A stretch of 64,000 bases of DNA from positions 18,918 to 82,917 of the forward strand of contig DASZIO010000002.1 of NCBI GenBank assembly GCA_035949055.1, written 5' to 3'. This document shows, piece after piece, positions 8,264-15,666 of this stretch (its first letter is position 1; the number at the start of each line of letters is the position of its first letter). The stretch comes from Bog-756 sp035949055 (GTDB lineage Bacteria; Actinomycetota; Acidimicrobiia; Acidimicrobiales; RAAP-2). Below the pieces are notes generated by a model. That model was given only the letters and a program-made list of their open reading frames with translations, was not told the origin of the DNA and ran no database searches. The position numbers were made by a program, and so were the translations under genes.

Positions 8264-9352
8264 TCAGGACACGTTGAAGCGGAACTCGACCACGTCACCG
8301 TCCTGCATCACGTAGTCCTTGCCCTCGACCCGAACCTTGCCGGCGGCGCGCGCCGCGGCGACCGAGCCCGCTTCGACCAGGTCTTCGTAGCCCACGATCT
8401 CCGCCTTGATGAAGCCGCGTTCGAAATCGGTGTGAATGGTTCCCGCCGCCTGCGGCGCGGTGTCGCCGAGGTGGATCGTCCAGGCCCGTGCCTCCTTCGG
8501 GCCAGCGGTGAGGAAGGTGTGGAGGCCGAGGGCCCGGAACCCCACATGGACCAGCTGCACCAGCCCGGATTCCGCCTGGCCGTAGCCAGCCATGAGCTCG
8601 GCCGCGTCGCCCGCGTCGAGAGCGGCCAGCTCCGCCTCGATCTGGGCGCACATCACCACCGACTGGGCCGGGGACACCAGGTCGGCGAGCTCGGACCTGA
8701 GCGACTCGTCCCCGACGGCGCCTTCGTCCACGTTGAAGACGTAGATGAACGGCTTGGCGGTCAACAGGTGCAGATCGGCCAGCGGGGCCGGATCGATCTC
8801 GCCGGCGGCCAGCGCAGAGGCCACCGTGCGACCGCTGTCGAGGACGTCGCGGGCGTGCTCGGCGGCCCTCAGGGCCGGCGTCAGACCCGGCTGGTGGCGC
8901 GCCTCCTTCTGAAGTCTGGTCAGCCGGTTGTCGACCGTCTGCAGATCGGCCAGGACCAGCTCGGTGTTGACGGTCTCGATGTCGTCGGCCGGATCGATCC
9001 GGCCGTCCACATGGATTACCTCGGGGTCGTGGAACACCCGCACCACCTGGCAGATGGCATCGCTCTCGCGGATGGCGGCCAGGAATTTGTTCCCCAGGCC
9101 CTCACCGACCGACGCCCCCGTGACGATCCCGGCGATGTCCACGAAGGTGACGGTGGCCGGGACGATCTCCTCGCTACCGAACAGGTCGGCCAGGCGGGCG
9201 AGCCGATCGTCGGGAACGGCCACCACACCCACATTGGGATCGATGGTGGCGAAGGGGTAGTTGGCCGCCAATACCTCGTTGCCGGTGAGGGCGTTGAACA
9301 GCGTCGACTTCCCCACGTTGGGAAGGCCGACGATGCCGATGGACAGACCCAC
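8264..9352 (-). CDS. ychF: Ribosome-binding ATPase YchF (Obg family)
   Basis: A 362-residue protein of the usual YchF length. P-loop GLPNVGKST lies near the N-terminus, followed by FNALTGNEVLAANYPFATIDPNVG, switch II DIAGIVTGASVGEGLGNKFL, specificity motif VFNVDE (replacing NKxD, as expected for an ATP-preferring Obg member) and a C-terminal TGS domain ending MQDGDVVEFRFNV. I chose GTG at 9352 because GGAGG lies seven bases upstream. It acts in the cytoplasm on ribosomes and in the oxidative stress response in other bacteria. Confidence 0.95.
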   Translation of the reverse strand: MGLSIGIVGLPNVGKSTLFNALTGNEVLAANYPFATIDPNVGVVAVPDDRLARLADLFGSEEIVPATVTFVDIAGIVTGASVGEGLGNKFLAAIRESDAICQVVRVFHDPEVIHVDGRIDPADDIETVNTELVLADLQTVDNRLTRLQKEARHQPGLTPALRAAEHARDVLDSGRTVASALAAGEIDPAPLADLHLLTAKPFIYVFNVDEGAVGDESLRSELADLVSPAQSVVMCAQIEAELAALDAGDAAELMAGYGQAESGLVQLVHVGFRALGLHTFLTAGPKEARAWTIHLGDTAPQAAGTIHTDFERGFIKAEIVGYEDLVEAGSVAAARAAGKVRVEGKDYVMQDGDVVEFRFNVS

Positions 9353-9443
9353 GGTCTCGCCTCCGATGTCGCTGCGGGCGCCGCGCTCGGCGGACAACGT
9401 CAGAGACTATGTGATCGCGACCCGGCGGTAGCCCGGGGCGCCC

Positions 9444-10175
9444 CTACCGAAGGGGCGCGATCAGGTACTCGCTCATCGTGGAGCTGCGCAACCGGCCCAG
9501 GTCCAGACAGGCCTCGACACTGGCCATCATCCGGGTGACGTTGGCATCGAGCTGCTCGGGCGTGGACGCGTTGAAGAAGAGCAGGGGATCGGCCACGTGA
9601 TCGGCGGACGGCCATCCCTCCTCGACGATGCCGTCGATGTCGGGCGCGCCGTCGGACAGGGCACGCACGACCTCGTTGCGCACGTAGCGGGTACGCGGCT
9701 GCAGCTCGCCCGAGACCGGCGACTGGGTGCCGTGCCACCGCTGGATCCAGTCGCGGTAGCCCAGCCCCTCCGGACGATGGATCAGGGCCACGGTGAGCAC
9801 ACCCGGCGAGCGCTCGCCGTCCGCCCAATGGCGGGCGGCGGCGTGGGTCGTGGACCCGTAGTCCTCGTACAGGGACTCGACCACCAGGTACCCGGCCCAG
9901 ACCAGTCCCAGGGCGCCGACCGCCGCCTCCACCTCGTGGCGACGCTCGTAGCAGTCGAGCCACACCGAGACCTCGGCCATGTGGGGCTGCTCGCCTCCGG
10001 GAGGCGGGGCGGGGGACGGCGCGGCGGCCGCATCCCGGTCGTGGACGTTGAACGAGTAGCCGCGCGCCCCGGCCTCGTCGAGGCGGGGCATCACGTCTCC
10101 GAGGAGGCGCTCGCGCAACTCGTCCCCGGCTTTGGGGTCGCCCTCACCCCACAGCAGATAGATGAGCTTCTCCAT
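9444..10175 (-). CDS. EthD-like dimeric alpha/beta-barrel protein
   Basis: A 243-residue protein with an EthD-like half: TVALIHRPEGLGYRDWIQRWHGTQSPV followed by RTRYVRNEVVRAL, the usual EthD pattern of R-P, W-x-x-x-H and TRYVRN. The N-terminal half (EKLIYLLWGEGDP, then EVSVWLDCYERRHEVEAAV) probably forms a second related ferredoxin-like domain, so the protein may be an internal tandem. EthD proteins are small accessory proteins of P450 systems or EthD-type dehydratases. No partner is adjacent, and function is unknown. Confidence 0.65.
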   Translation of the reverse strand: MEKLIYLLWGEGDPKAGDELRERLLGDVMPRLDEAGARGYSFNVHDRDAAAAPSPAPPPGGEQPHMAEVSVWLDCYERRHEVEAAVGALGLVWAGYLVVESLYEDYGSTTHAAARHWADGERSPGVLTVALIHRPEGLGYRDWIQRWHGTQSPVSGELQPRTRYVRNEVVRALSDGAPDIDGIVEEGWPSADHVADPLLFFNASTPEQLDANVTRMMASVEACLDLGRLRSSTMSEYLIAPLR

Positions 10176-10315
10176 CGGCCGTGGTGGCGTCAGCCGCGCG
10201 GGTGGCGGATCACGTCGGCTGCGATCGCGTCAGTCGGCTGGGCGATGGGGCGCTCGGCCCGGACGCCGGCCGCCGGTGATGGATGCTGTTGACCGGCCCG
10301 GCGAGAGAGGAGCCC

Positions 10316-10645
10316 TCATCCCCCGGCCGCGGCCGGCAGGCGGCGGACCACCCGTCCGGCCAGGCCCGTGAGGTAGGCCAACCATTGCCGCTCACCCATC
10401 AGCCACAGCCACAGCTCCCGCTTGTTGGCGATGACCACGTCGACGAAGTCCTCGCGGCTCATCCCGTCCGGCTCCAGAGTGGGCTGCCACCTGGCCCACA
10501 GCCATAGGCCGATGCAGATGTCGTCGCTGAACCCGGCCCGCCAGTCTCGCCCGTCGAGCAGCGCGTCCCGGAGACCGGACTTGAGCTCGGCGGGCTCGTC
10601 GGGGATCTCAAGACGGGGACCCCCCTGCACCTCGAAGACTGTCAT
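10316..10645 (-). CDS. Hypothetical protein, Trp-rich
   Basis: A 109-residue protein starting MTVFEVQGGP, with a short acidic N-terminal part (LEIPDEPAELKSGL) and a Trp-rich middle (IGLWLWARWQP, then ELWLWLMGERQWLAYLTGL). I do not recognise a family. The amphipathic Trp segments could pack into a small helical domain; no signal peptide or clear membrane span is visible. Coding is supported by consistent third-position GC and a good fit between neighbours. A perfect palindrome lies 66 bases upstream of its start and may control it. Confidence 0.6.
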   Translation of the reverse strand: MTVFEVQGGPRLEIPDEPAELKSGLRDALLDGRDWRAGFSDDICIGLWLWARWQPTLEPDGMSREDFVDVVIANKRELWLWLMGERQWLAYLTGLAGRVVRRLPAAAGG

Positions 10646-10710
10646 GGGCGCCACCCTACCCAGCCCGCCCCCGGTCGAACGGCGCCGGGCGGAATCGGAA
10701 CACAACCGTC

Positions 10711-10726
10711 ATTTGACCGGTCAAAT
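10711..10726. promoter_or_regulatory. Perfect 16-bp palindrome, likely repressor operator
   Basis: ATTTGACCGGTCAAAT is its own reverse complement over all 16 bases. It lies in the 109-base gap between the FrhB-like gene (ends 10755) and the start of the Trp-rich hypothetical protein (10645), on the upstream side of the latter. The length and AT-flanked GC centre fit a TetR- or GntR-type operator. No regulator gene is adjacent. Confidence 0.5.
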
Positions 10727-10754
10727 ATCCTGGCCCAGCCGTTTCCCATCCGGT

Positions 10755-12020
10755 TCATCGGTCGATGACCACCGGTGCCCGGTCGCTGTCCTGGTAGGCC
10801 TCGAGGTGCTCCGCATACTCGATGAACAGGGGGGCGTCGGGGTCGTACCGACGGCGCAGTGTGTCGAGGGCGATCCGCTTGTCGAGGTTGTCGAGTTTGA
10901 CCAGGGCCTCAGGATGGTCGAGCTCCCGGAAGTCCAGCCGGCCGCGGGCGTTGTCGAGGGCCCGTCGACCTCGCTCGGTCCGGACGAGCACGCTGCTCCA
11001 GCCGTCCATCGACCCCACGCTCCCCACCGACAGGTCGGCGCCGCGCCCGAGGAAGTCGGAACATTCGTCGCAGCCTTTCAGCGCGGCTCCGTGGAAGTTC
11101 TTGATGGGCTCGTCGACGGCCACCTCTCCGTCGCGGTACTCGACGATCATGCGGCCCCTGAGGACGTCGACTTTGCTCACCCGCTCGAGGTCGATACCCC
11201 GGTCCTGCTGCAGCAACTGGAGCATGAGACCCTGGTAGTCGAAGCTCTTGGTGCACATGAGGGCGATGGTCAGCACGATGGCGTCGACCCGGTGGGCCCC
11301 GGTGGGCCACCGCCGGGCCTGCATGGCCCGGATGCCCTGGATCTCGCAGGGCGTGCCCACCACCGCGATCCGGGGGCGGTCCGGCAAGTCGTAGCGCGAC
11401 AGGTCGAGCTCCGCCAGGGCCATCGTCTGGTTGTAGTAGCTGCCGGCGGCCTCGGTGATCTCCTTGGCCGTGGTGGCCACGTGGGCCACCCCCTTCCACG
11501 GCTCGTCCGGATCGTCGCTCGGCCTGGTGACCAGAGCGCCGTCGATGTCCCCGCCGGCCAGCGCCGCGATGAGCAGCGCACTCACCACCCCGCCGTCCTG
11601 GGCGCCGTCGGGTCGCGATCCGGCTCGCACGGCGTAGGAGTCGAGGACCGCGCCGAGCCCGTCACCGGGGGGCCCACCGGTGATCTTCCAGTAGCTGTCG
11701 GCGGCATCGGCCCGGACGACGGAGCCTGGTCCGTCTTGGCCCTCGTTGACGGTGGACGGGGGCCAGAGGGCCTCGTAACGGAGCCCACCCCGGGGGCAGA
11801 AGTCCCAGCAGAGGGAGCATCCCGTGCACATCTTGACCAACGCGGGCAGCTCGGTGTCCTCGTCGATGCCGATGGAGTTCGACGGGCACACCGCCACGCA
11901 GGTGCCGCACTGGATACAGCGGTCGGCGTCGATGACCCCGGCCTCGAGCTCCCAGAACCATGTCTTGCCCGGCGGCTCGGCGACGCCGTTCATCTCCTCG
12001 CGGATCCGGTAGCCCTTCAT
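10755..12020 (-). CDS. FrhB-family coenzyme F420 dehydrogenase, coupled to sulfite/nitrite reductase
   Basis: A 421-residue protein. Two ferredoxin-type 4Fe-4S motifs lie near the N-terminus (C35, C38, C41, C45 and C65, C68, C71, C75). They are followed by the FrhB/FdhB domain with its marks: GAQDGGVVSALL (139-150), VVGTPCEIQGI (C225), LMCTKSF (C256), and GCDECSDFLGRGADLSVG (C317, C320). FrhB proteins hold FAD and Fe-S clusters and oxidise or reduce F420. Its ATG overlaps the stop of the sulfite/nitrite reductase gene (ATGA, 12017-12020), so synthesis is coupled. In archaeal Fsr an FrhB-like half is fused to a sulfite reductase half; here the two are separate proteins. I infer that it feeds electrons from F420H2 to the reductase. 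A distinct FrhB substrate cannot be excluded. Confidence 0.85.
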   Translation of the reverse strand: MKGYRIREEMNGVAEPPGKTWFWELEAGVIDADRCIQCGTCVAVCPSNSIGIDEDTELPALVKMCTGCSLCWDFCPRGGLRYEALWPPSTVNEGQDGPGSVVRADAADSYWKITGGPPGDGLGAVLDSYAVRAGSRPDGAQDGGVVSALLIAALAGGDIDGALVTRPSDDPDEPWKGVAHVATTAKEITEAAGSYYNQTMALAELDLSRYDLPDRPRIAVVGTPCEIQGIRAMQARRWPTGAHRVDAIVLTIALMCTKSFDYQGLMLQLLQQDRGIDLERVSKVDVLRGRMIVEYRDGEVAVDEPIKNFHGAALKGCDECSDFLGRGADLSVGSVGSMDGWSSVLVRTERGRRALDNARGRLDFRELDHPEALVKLDNLDKRIALDTLRRRYDPDAPLFIEYAEHLEAYQDSDRAPVVIDR

Positions 12021-13804
12021 CCGGGTCGCCGGCCTGCCGTGACCGTAGCCGGCGCCCCGTTTTCCTCGCCGGCCAACGTCAGCCGGAGCTCGTCGTTCGG
12101 GACTCGGCGGGCCCAGTTGTGGAAGGACTCGTCCGGTCGCCGCTCCGCCCGGTAGCGCCGGACCACCCGCACCAGGGCGTCGGGGACGTCGTTGACCGGC
12201 CGGGCGTGCTCGACCCAGTCGATGAACCCGGCGTCGCCACCGAGCGATCCGCCGAGTCCGATGTCGACCGCTTCGGCCAGGTGGTTGCCGACATGGGCCA
12301 CCTCGCCGCGGAAGCCGACGTCGGCGATCTGGGGCTGGGCGCAGCTGGCCGAGCAGCCTGAGAAGTGCATGCGGATGATGCCGGCGTCCTCCCGCGGCCC
12401 GGAGTGTCCCCCGCCGGCCGACCGGGTCCCGACCGCTTCCCCGGCCAGCTGCTCGTCGAGGAACCGCGCCCATTTGAGGGCCCGCTCCTTCGTCTCCACG
12501 ATGGCGTAGCGGCAGAACTCACTGCCGGTGCAAGCCACCGCACCACGCGAGAAGGGCCCCGGGTAGGGCGAGTACTTCTGCAGGAGGTCCTCGGCCAGCA
12601 GGTCGGTGAGCCGGTCCTCGGGCACCCCGGTCAGGATGAAGTTCTGGTCCCCGCTGAGGCGCACTGAGCCGTCCCCGTAGGTCTCGGCCAGGCGGGCCAC
12701 CTCGACCAGCTCGATCCCGTTCATGCGCCCGACCGGCACCGAGCAGCCAACGTAGACGAGGCCGGGATCCTTCTGGGCGTGGACGCCGACATGGTCACCC
12801 CGGTACCGGCGGGTGAGGTCCTCACCGGCCGAGACCAACTCGAACCGGGCCCGGGTGGCGAGCTCGGCCCGGAACCCCTCGGCCCCGAGCTCCTGGACCA
12901 GGTAGCGCATGCGGGCCTGGCCGCGGTTCTCACGATTGCCCAGCTCCCCGTAGAGCTGGGCGATGGCCCGGGTGGTCTCGAGGGCCTGGTCCGGGGTGAC
13001 GAAGAGGTCGATGTCGGAGGCCATGCGCTCGCCGTCGGAAAGGCCCCCGCCCACCAGCACGTTGAACCCGAGTGTCCCGTCGGCGGCCCGGGCCGGCCAC
13101 ATGCCGATGTCGTTGATCTCCGCCTGGGCGCAGTCGTCGACGCAGCCGGTGATGGACATCTTGAACTTGCGCGGCAGGTTGGCATACTCCCGGTTGCCGG
13201 TGAAGAACGCCGAGACCGCCCGGACGACCGGCATGGCGTCGAACGCCTCGTCGGCGTCGACCCCGGAAACCGGGCAGCTCAAGATGTTGCGGGCGGAGTC
13301 GCCACAGGCCTGGACGGTGGTCAGCCCGACCGCGGCCAGCCGGCGCCACACGCGGGGGATGTCCTCGATGCGCAACCAGTGGATCTGGACCGTCTGGCGG
13401 GTGGTGATGTCGGCGTAGCGCGAACCGAAGATCCTGCTCTCCGTGCCCTCCGGCCCTTCGCCGAAGGCGTCGGCGATCACCCCGATCTCGCGGACCTGGG
13501 GGGCGGTCAGGTAGCCGCCGGGGATCTTGATCCGCAGCATGAACGCATCACCCCCCTGCCGCTGGGGGTAGATACCGGCCCACTTCATCCGCTCCACTTC
13601 GCCGACGACCTTGCCGATGCTGGCCGGCCCCTCCTGGGCGTAGGTGTCGATGATGGCGTCGACCACCTCGAGGGGGTGCCGCTCGAGCTTCTGCTGCTCG
13701 ACGTCGTTGAGCTCGCCCTGGGTCCGGTAGGGATTGAGGAACGGCATGGGGCGGTCAGTGCCCCGGATATGCAGCCCGTAGAGCTCGTCCCGGTCCTTGG
13801 TCAC
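12017..13804 (-). CDS. Siroheme sulfite/nitrite reductase (NirA/SirA type)
   Basis: A 595-residue siroheme/4Fe-4S reductase. Two ferrite-like repeats are visible: KWAGIYPQRQGGDAFMLRIKIPGG with DITTRQTVQIHW in the first, GLVYVGCSVPVGRMNG with RLSGDQNFILTGV in the second. The cluster cysteines are C425, C431, C484 and C488 (CTGSEFC and GCSASC), the usual C-x5-C and C-x3-C. Tyr79 and Cys167 could correspond to the Tyr-Cys link reported in M. tuberculosis SirA. Lying 21 bases after cysH and divergent from a siroheme synthase gene, it most likely reduces sulfite to sulfide for cysteine. An unusual extra C-x3-C (C221, C225, in ITGCVDDCAQAEIND) occurs in the first half. Nitrite as substrate remains possible. 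Confidence 0.9.
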   Translation of the reverse strand: MTKDRDELYGLHIRGTDRPMPFLNPYRTQGELNDVEQQKLERHPLEVVDAIIDTYAQEGPASIGKVVGEVERMKWAGIYPQRQGGDAFMLRIKIPGGYLTAPQVREIGVIADAFGEGPEGTESRIFGSRYADITTRQTVQIHWLRIEDIPRVWRRLAAVGLTTVQACGDSARNILSCPVSGVDADEAFDAMPVVRAVSAFFTGNREYANLPRKFKMSITGCVDDCAQAEINDIGMWPARAADGTLGFNVLVGGGLSDGERMASDIDLFVTPDQALETTRAIAQLYGELGNRENRGQARMRYLVQELGAEGFRAELATRARFELVSAGEDLTRRYRGDHVGVHAQKDPGLVYVGCSVPVGRMNGIELVEVARLAETYGDGSVRLSGDQNFILTGVPEDRLTDLLAEDLLQKYSPYPGPFSRGAVACTGSEFCRYAIVETKERALKWARFLDEQLAGEAVGTRSAGGGHSGPREDAGIIRMHFSGCSASCAQPQIADVGFRGEVAHVGNHLAEAVDIGLGGSLGGDAGFIDWVEHARPVNDVPDALVRVVRRYRAERRPDESFHNWARRVPNDELRLTLAGEENGAPATVTAGRRPG

Positions 13805-13825
13805 GTCACCGGTTCAATCGTCACG

Positions 13826-14509
13826 TCAGACGTGCAGCCCGCACTCGACCTTGTCCGAGTCGGACCAGCGCCCGGCGCGGGGATCCTCCCCGTCATCCAC
13901 CGGGCGGGTGGTCGGGGCGCACCCGATGGACAGATAGCCCTTGGACAGCAGCGGGTGCTCGGGAATGCCATGGTCGGCGGTGTAGCCGGCCACGTCCTGC
14001 TCGGTCCAGGTGGCCAACGGGTTGAGCTTGACCAGCCTCCAGGCGTCGTCGTAGGAGACAATGGGCGCGTCGCGCCGGGTCGGCGCGTCGACCCGCTTGA
14101 GGCCGGTGGCCCAGGCCGCCTTACCCGCCAGGGCCTGCTTGAGCGGTCGGACCTTGCGGTACTCGCAGCATTGGGCGCTGCCGCAGAGCCACTGGTCGGC
14201 ACCGGCGGCAGGCTTGGTCACCGTCAGGTTGAGGTCATAGCGCGCTTGGATCGTCCGGACATAGTCGAGCGTCTCGGGAAAGTGCGAGCCGGTGTCGAGG
14301 AAGACCACCTCGATGCCGGGGTCGACGTTGACCGCGACGTCGATGAGCACGGCGTCCTGGAAGGAGGACGCCAGGGCCACGGAGGAGCCGAACCGCTCGA
14401 CGGCCCAGGCCAGGATCAACCCGGCCGGTGCGGTCTCGAAGGCGCGCGATTGCTCGTCCAGCTCGGCTCGCAGCTCGGCCACCTCGGATTCGCCGGTCAC
14501 GATGCTCAT
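13826..14509 (-). CDS. cysH: Phosphoadenylyl/adenylyl-sulfate reductase
   Basis: A 227-residue CysH: SFQDAVLIDVAV, FLDTGSHFPETLDYV, ATGLKRVDAPTRRDAP, W-T-E-Q-D-V and the C-terminal catalytic ECGLH (C223). The cluster-type motif C114-C115 (QCCEYRKV) is present, which points to the APS-reducing Fe-S form. But the later CxxC is reduced to C197 with Thr at 200 (GCAPTTRP), so one of four usual cluster ligands is missing. It supplies sulfite to the reductase encoded next. The start is ATG at 14509. Substrate (APS or PAPS) is uncertain because of the altered motif. Confidence 0.9.
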   Translation of the reverse strand: MSIVTGESEVAELRAELDEQSRAFETAPAGLILAWAVERFGSSVALASSFQDAVLIDVAVNVDPGIEVVFLDTGSHFPETLDYVRTIQARYDLNLTVTKPAAGADQWLCGSAQCCEYRKVRPLKQALAGKAAWATGLKRVDAPTRRDAPIVSYDDAWRLVKLNPLATWTEQDVAGYTADHGIPEHPLLSKGYLSIGCAPTTRPVDDGEDPRAGRWSDSDKVECGLHV

Positions 14510-14870
14510 TCTCCGAACCCTCTCTGTCTGTCCCCCCACGGCAACGCCCGATCCCCTGCCCCTCTGCTCACTGGCCGCTGTCCGTCCTGCTCTCGTTTGC
14601 CTCTCAACCCACATGCCAACCCGGATCCGGGCGCTGGCATTCCTCCGGTGACACCCGATCCGGATATGGCACCCGGTCGGACATGGACCGGCCGGAGGCC
14701 GAACCACCTGGTAGGAGGACCGAACGGCCTCTGATCGGTGCTCCGGTTCCCGGTTTCCGACTATACATGACTATTCAGATCATATTTTAAATCAATCCGC
14801 GTCGTACGGCCACCCCACCCCCCGGCGGCACAATGGCCGGACCCGGGCAGCGTCCCACCGGTCTGCATCG
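14510..14870. promoter_or_regulatory. Divergent control region of the sulfur genes, with leader hairpin
   Basis: A 361-base gap between the divergent cysH and siroheme synthase genes. A short, very AT-rich patch (about 14761-14800, including ATATTTTAAAT) probably holds promoters; hexamers cannot be assigned with confidence. In the presumed cysH leader, 14613-14640 forms a strong hairpin: outer arms ATGCCA and TGGCAT around the palindrome CCCGGATCCGGG. No known sulfur riboswitch consensus could be matched by eye. No protein-coding gene is evident here. Confidence 0.5.
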
Positions 14871-15587
14871 ATGAGCGAACCACCACCCCCCTCCCCACCC
14901 CCGGAGCACCTCCCTCGTCCCGATCGCCCCGTCGACTATCCGGTCTCACTCGACGTCGCCGGGTGGCACTGTCTGGTGGTCGGGGGCGGCGCGGTGGCCT
15001 CCCGCCGTGTCCTCGGACTCCTCTCCGCCGGTGCGCACGTGACCGTGGTGTCGCCGACCGTGGATGCATCGTTGCCGGCCCTGGCCGGAGGCGCCGAGGG
15101 GACGGCCCCCGGGACCGCTCCGGCGCTCGTCCTCGAGCGGCGACCGTACCGGTCGGGCGAAGCCGGCGGCTATCAGTTCGTGGTGACCGCCACCGGCCGA
15201 CCCGAGGTGGACGGCGCGGTGGTGCAAGACGCGCGGGGGGCCGGGATCCTGGTGGCGAGCGCGGAACGCCGCGCCGGCACCGTCCGGCTCCCGGCGGTCC
15301 ACCGGTCCGGGCGGGTCACCCTGGCCGTCTCGACCGCCGGCACCAGCCCGGCGCTGGCCCGGTGGCTGCGCACCCGGCTGGCCGCCTGCCTGCCCTCCGC
15401 GGTGGACACCATCGCCGCACTCGTCGACGAGGCCCGCACCGAACAACAGAAGGCCGGTCGCCCGACCACCGACGTGGACTGGGGGGCTCTTCTCGACCAG
15501 CACGTCGTACCGCTGATCGAGGCCGGCCGCGTCGCCGAGGCGCGGGAGATCCTCCGTTCGGCCCGGGTCCCGTCGGACCCCGAATGA
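14871..15587 (+). CDS. Precorrin-2 dehydrogenase/sirohydrochlorin ferrochelatase (siroheme synthase)
   Basis: A 238-residue CysG N-domain/Met8-like enzyme. After a Pro-rich leader comes the Rossmann motif CLVVGGGAVASRRVLGLLSAGAHVTVVSP, then FVVTATGRPEVDGAVVQDA, a degenerate LLVN-type segment, and RSGRVTLAVSTAGTSPALARWLRTRL, the classical family signature. It oxidises precorrin-2 with NAD and inserts iron to give siroheme, the cofactor of the nearby reductase. There is no uroporphyrinogen methyltransferase domain, so that step must be encoded elsewhere. It is divergent from cysH and likely co-regulated with it. Confidence 0.9.
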   Translation: MSEPPPPSPPPEHLPRPDRPVDYPVSLDVAGWHCLVVGGGAVASRRVLGLLSAGAHVTVVSPTVDASLPALAGGAEGTAPGTAPALVLERRPYRSGEAGGYQFVVTATGRPEVDGAVVQDARGAGILVASAERRAGTVRLPAVHRSGRVTLAVSTAGTSPALARWLRTRLAACLPSAVDTIAALVDEARTEQQKAGRPTTDVDWGALLDQHVVPLIEAGRVAEAREILRSARVPSDPE

Positions 15588-15666
15588 GGCGGTGACGGCT
15601 GGACCGGACCGACGGGACCGCCCGGCAGTGGGCGCCAGGGTCAGTGTTTGGGCCTAGGGTGAAACG

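Noticed and set aside
12779..14734. A 651-codon plus-strand open frame
   Set aside because: Antisense to the sulfite/nitrite reductase and cysH genes; no recognisable domain.
14510..14870. SAM or cobalamin riboswitch upstream of cysH
   Set aside because: Core consensus elements could not be matched by eye; only an isolated hairpin is supported.
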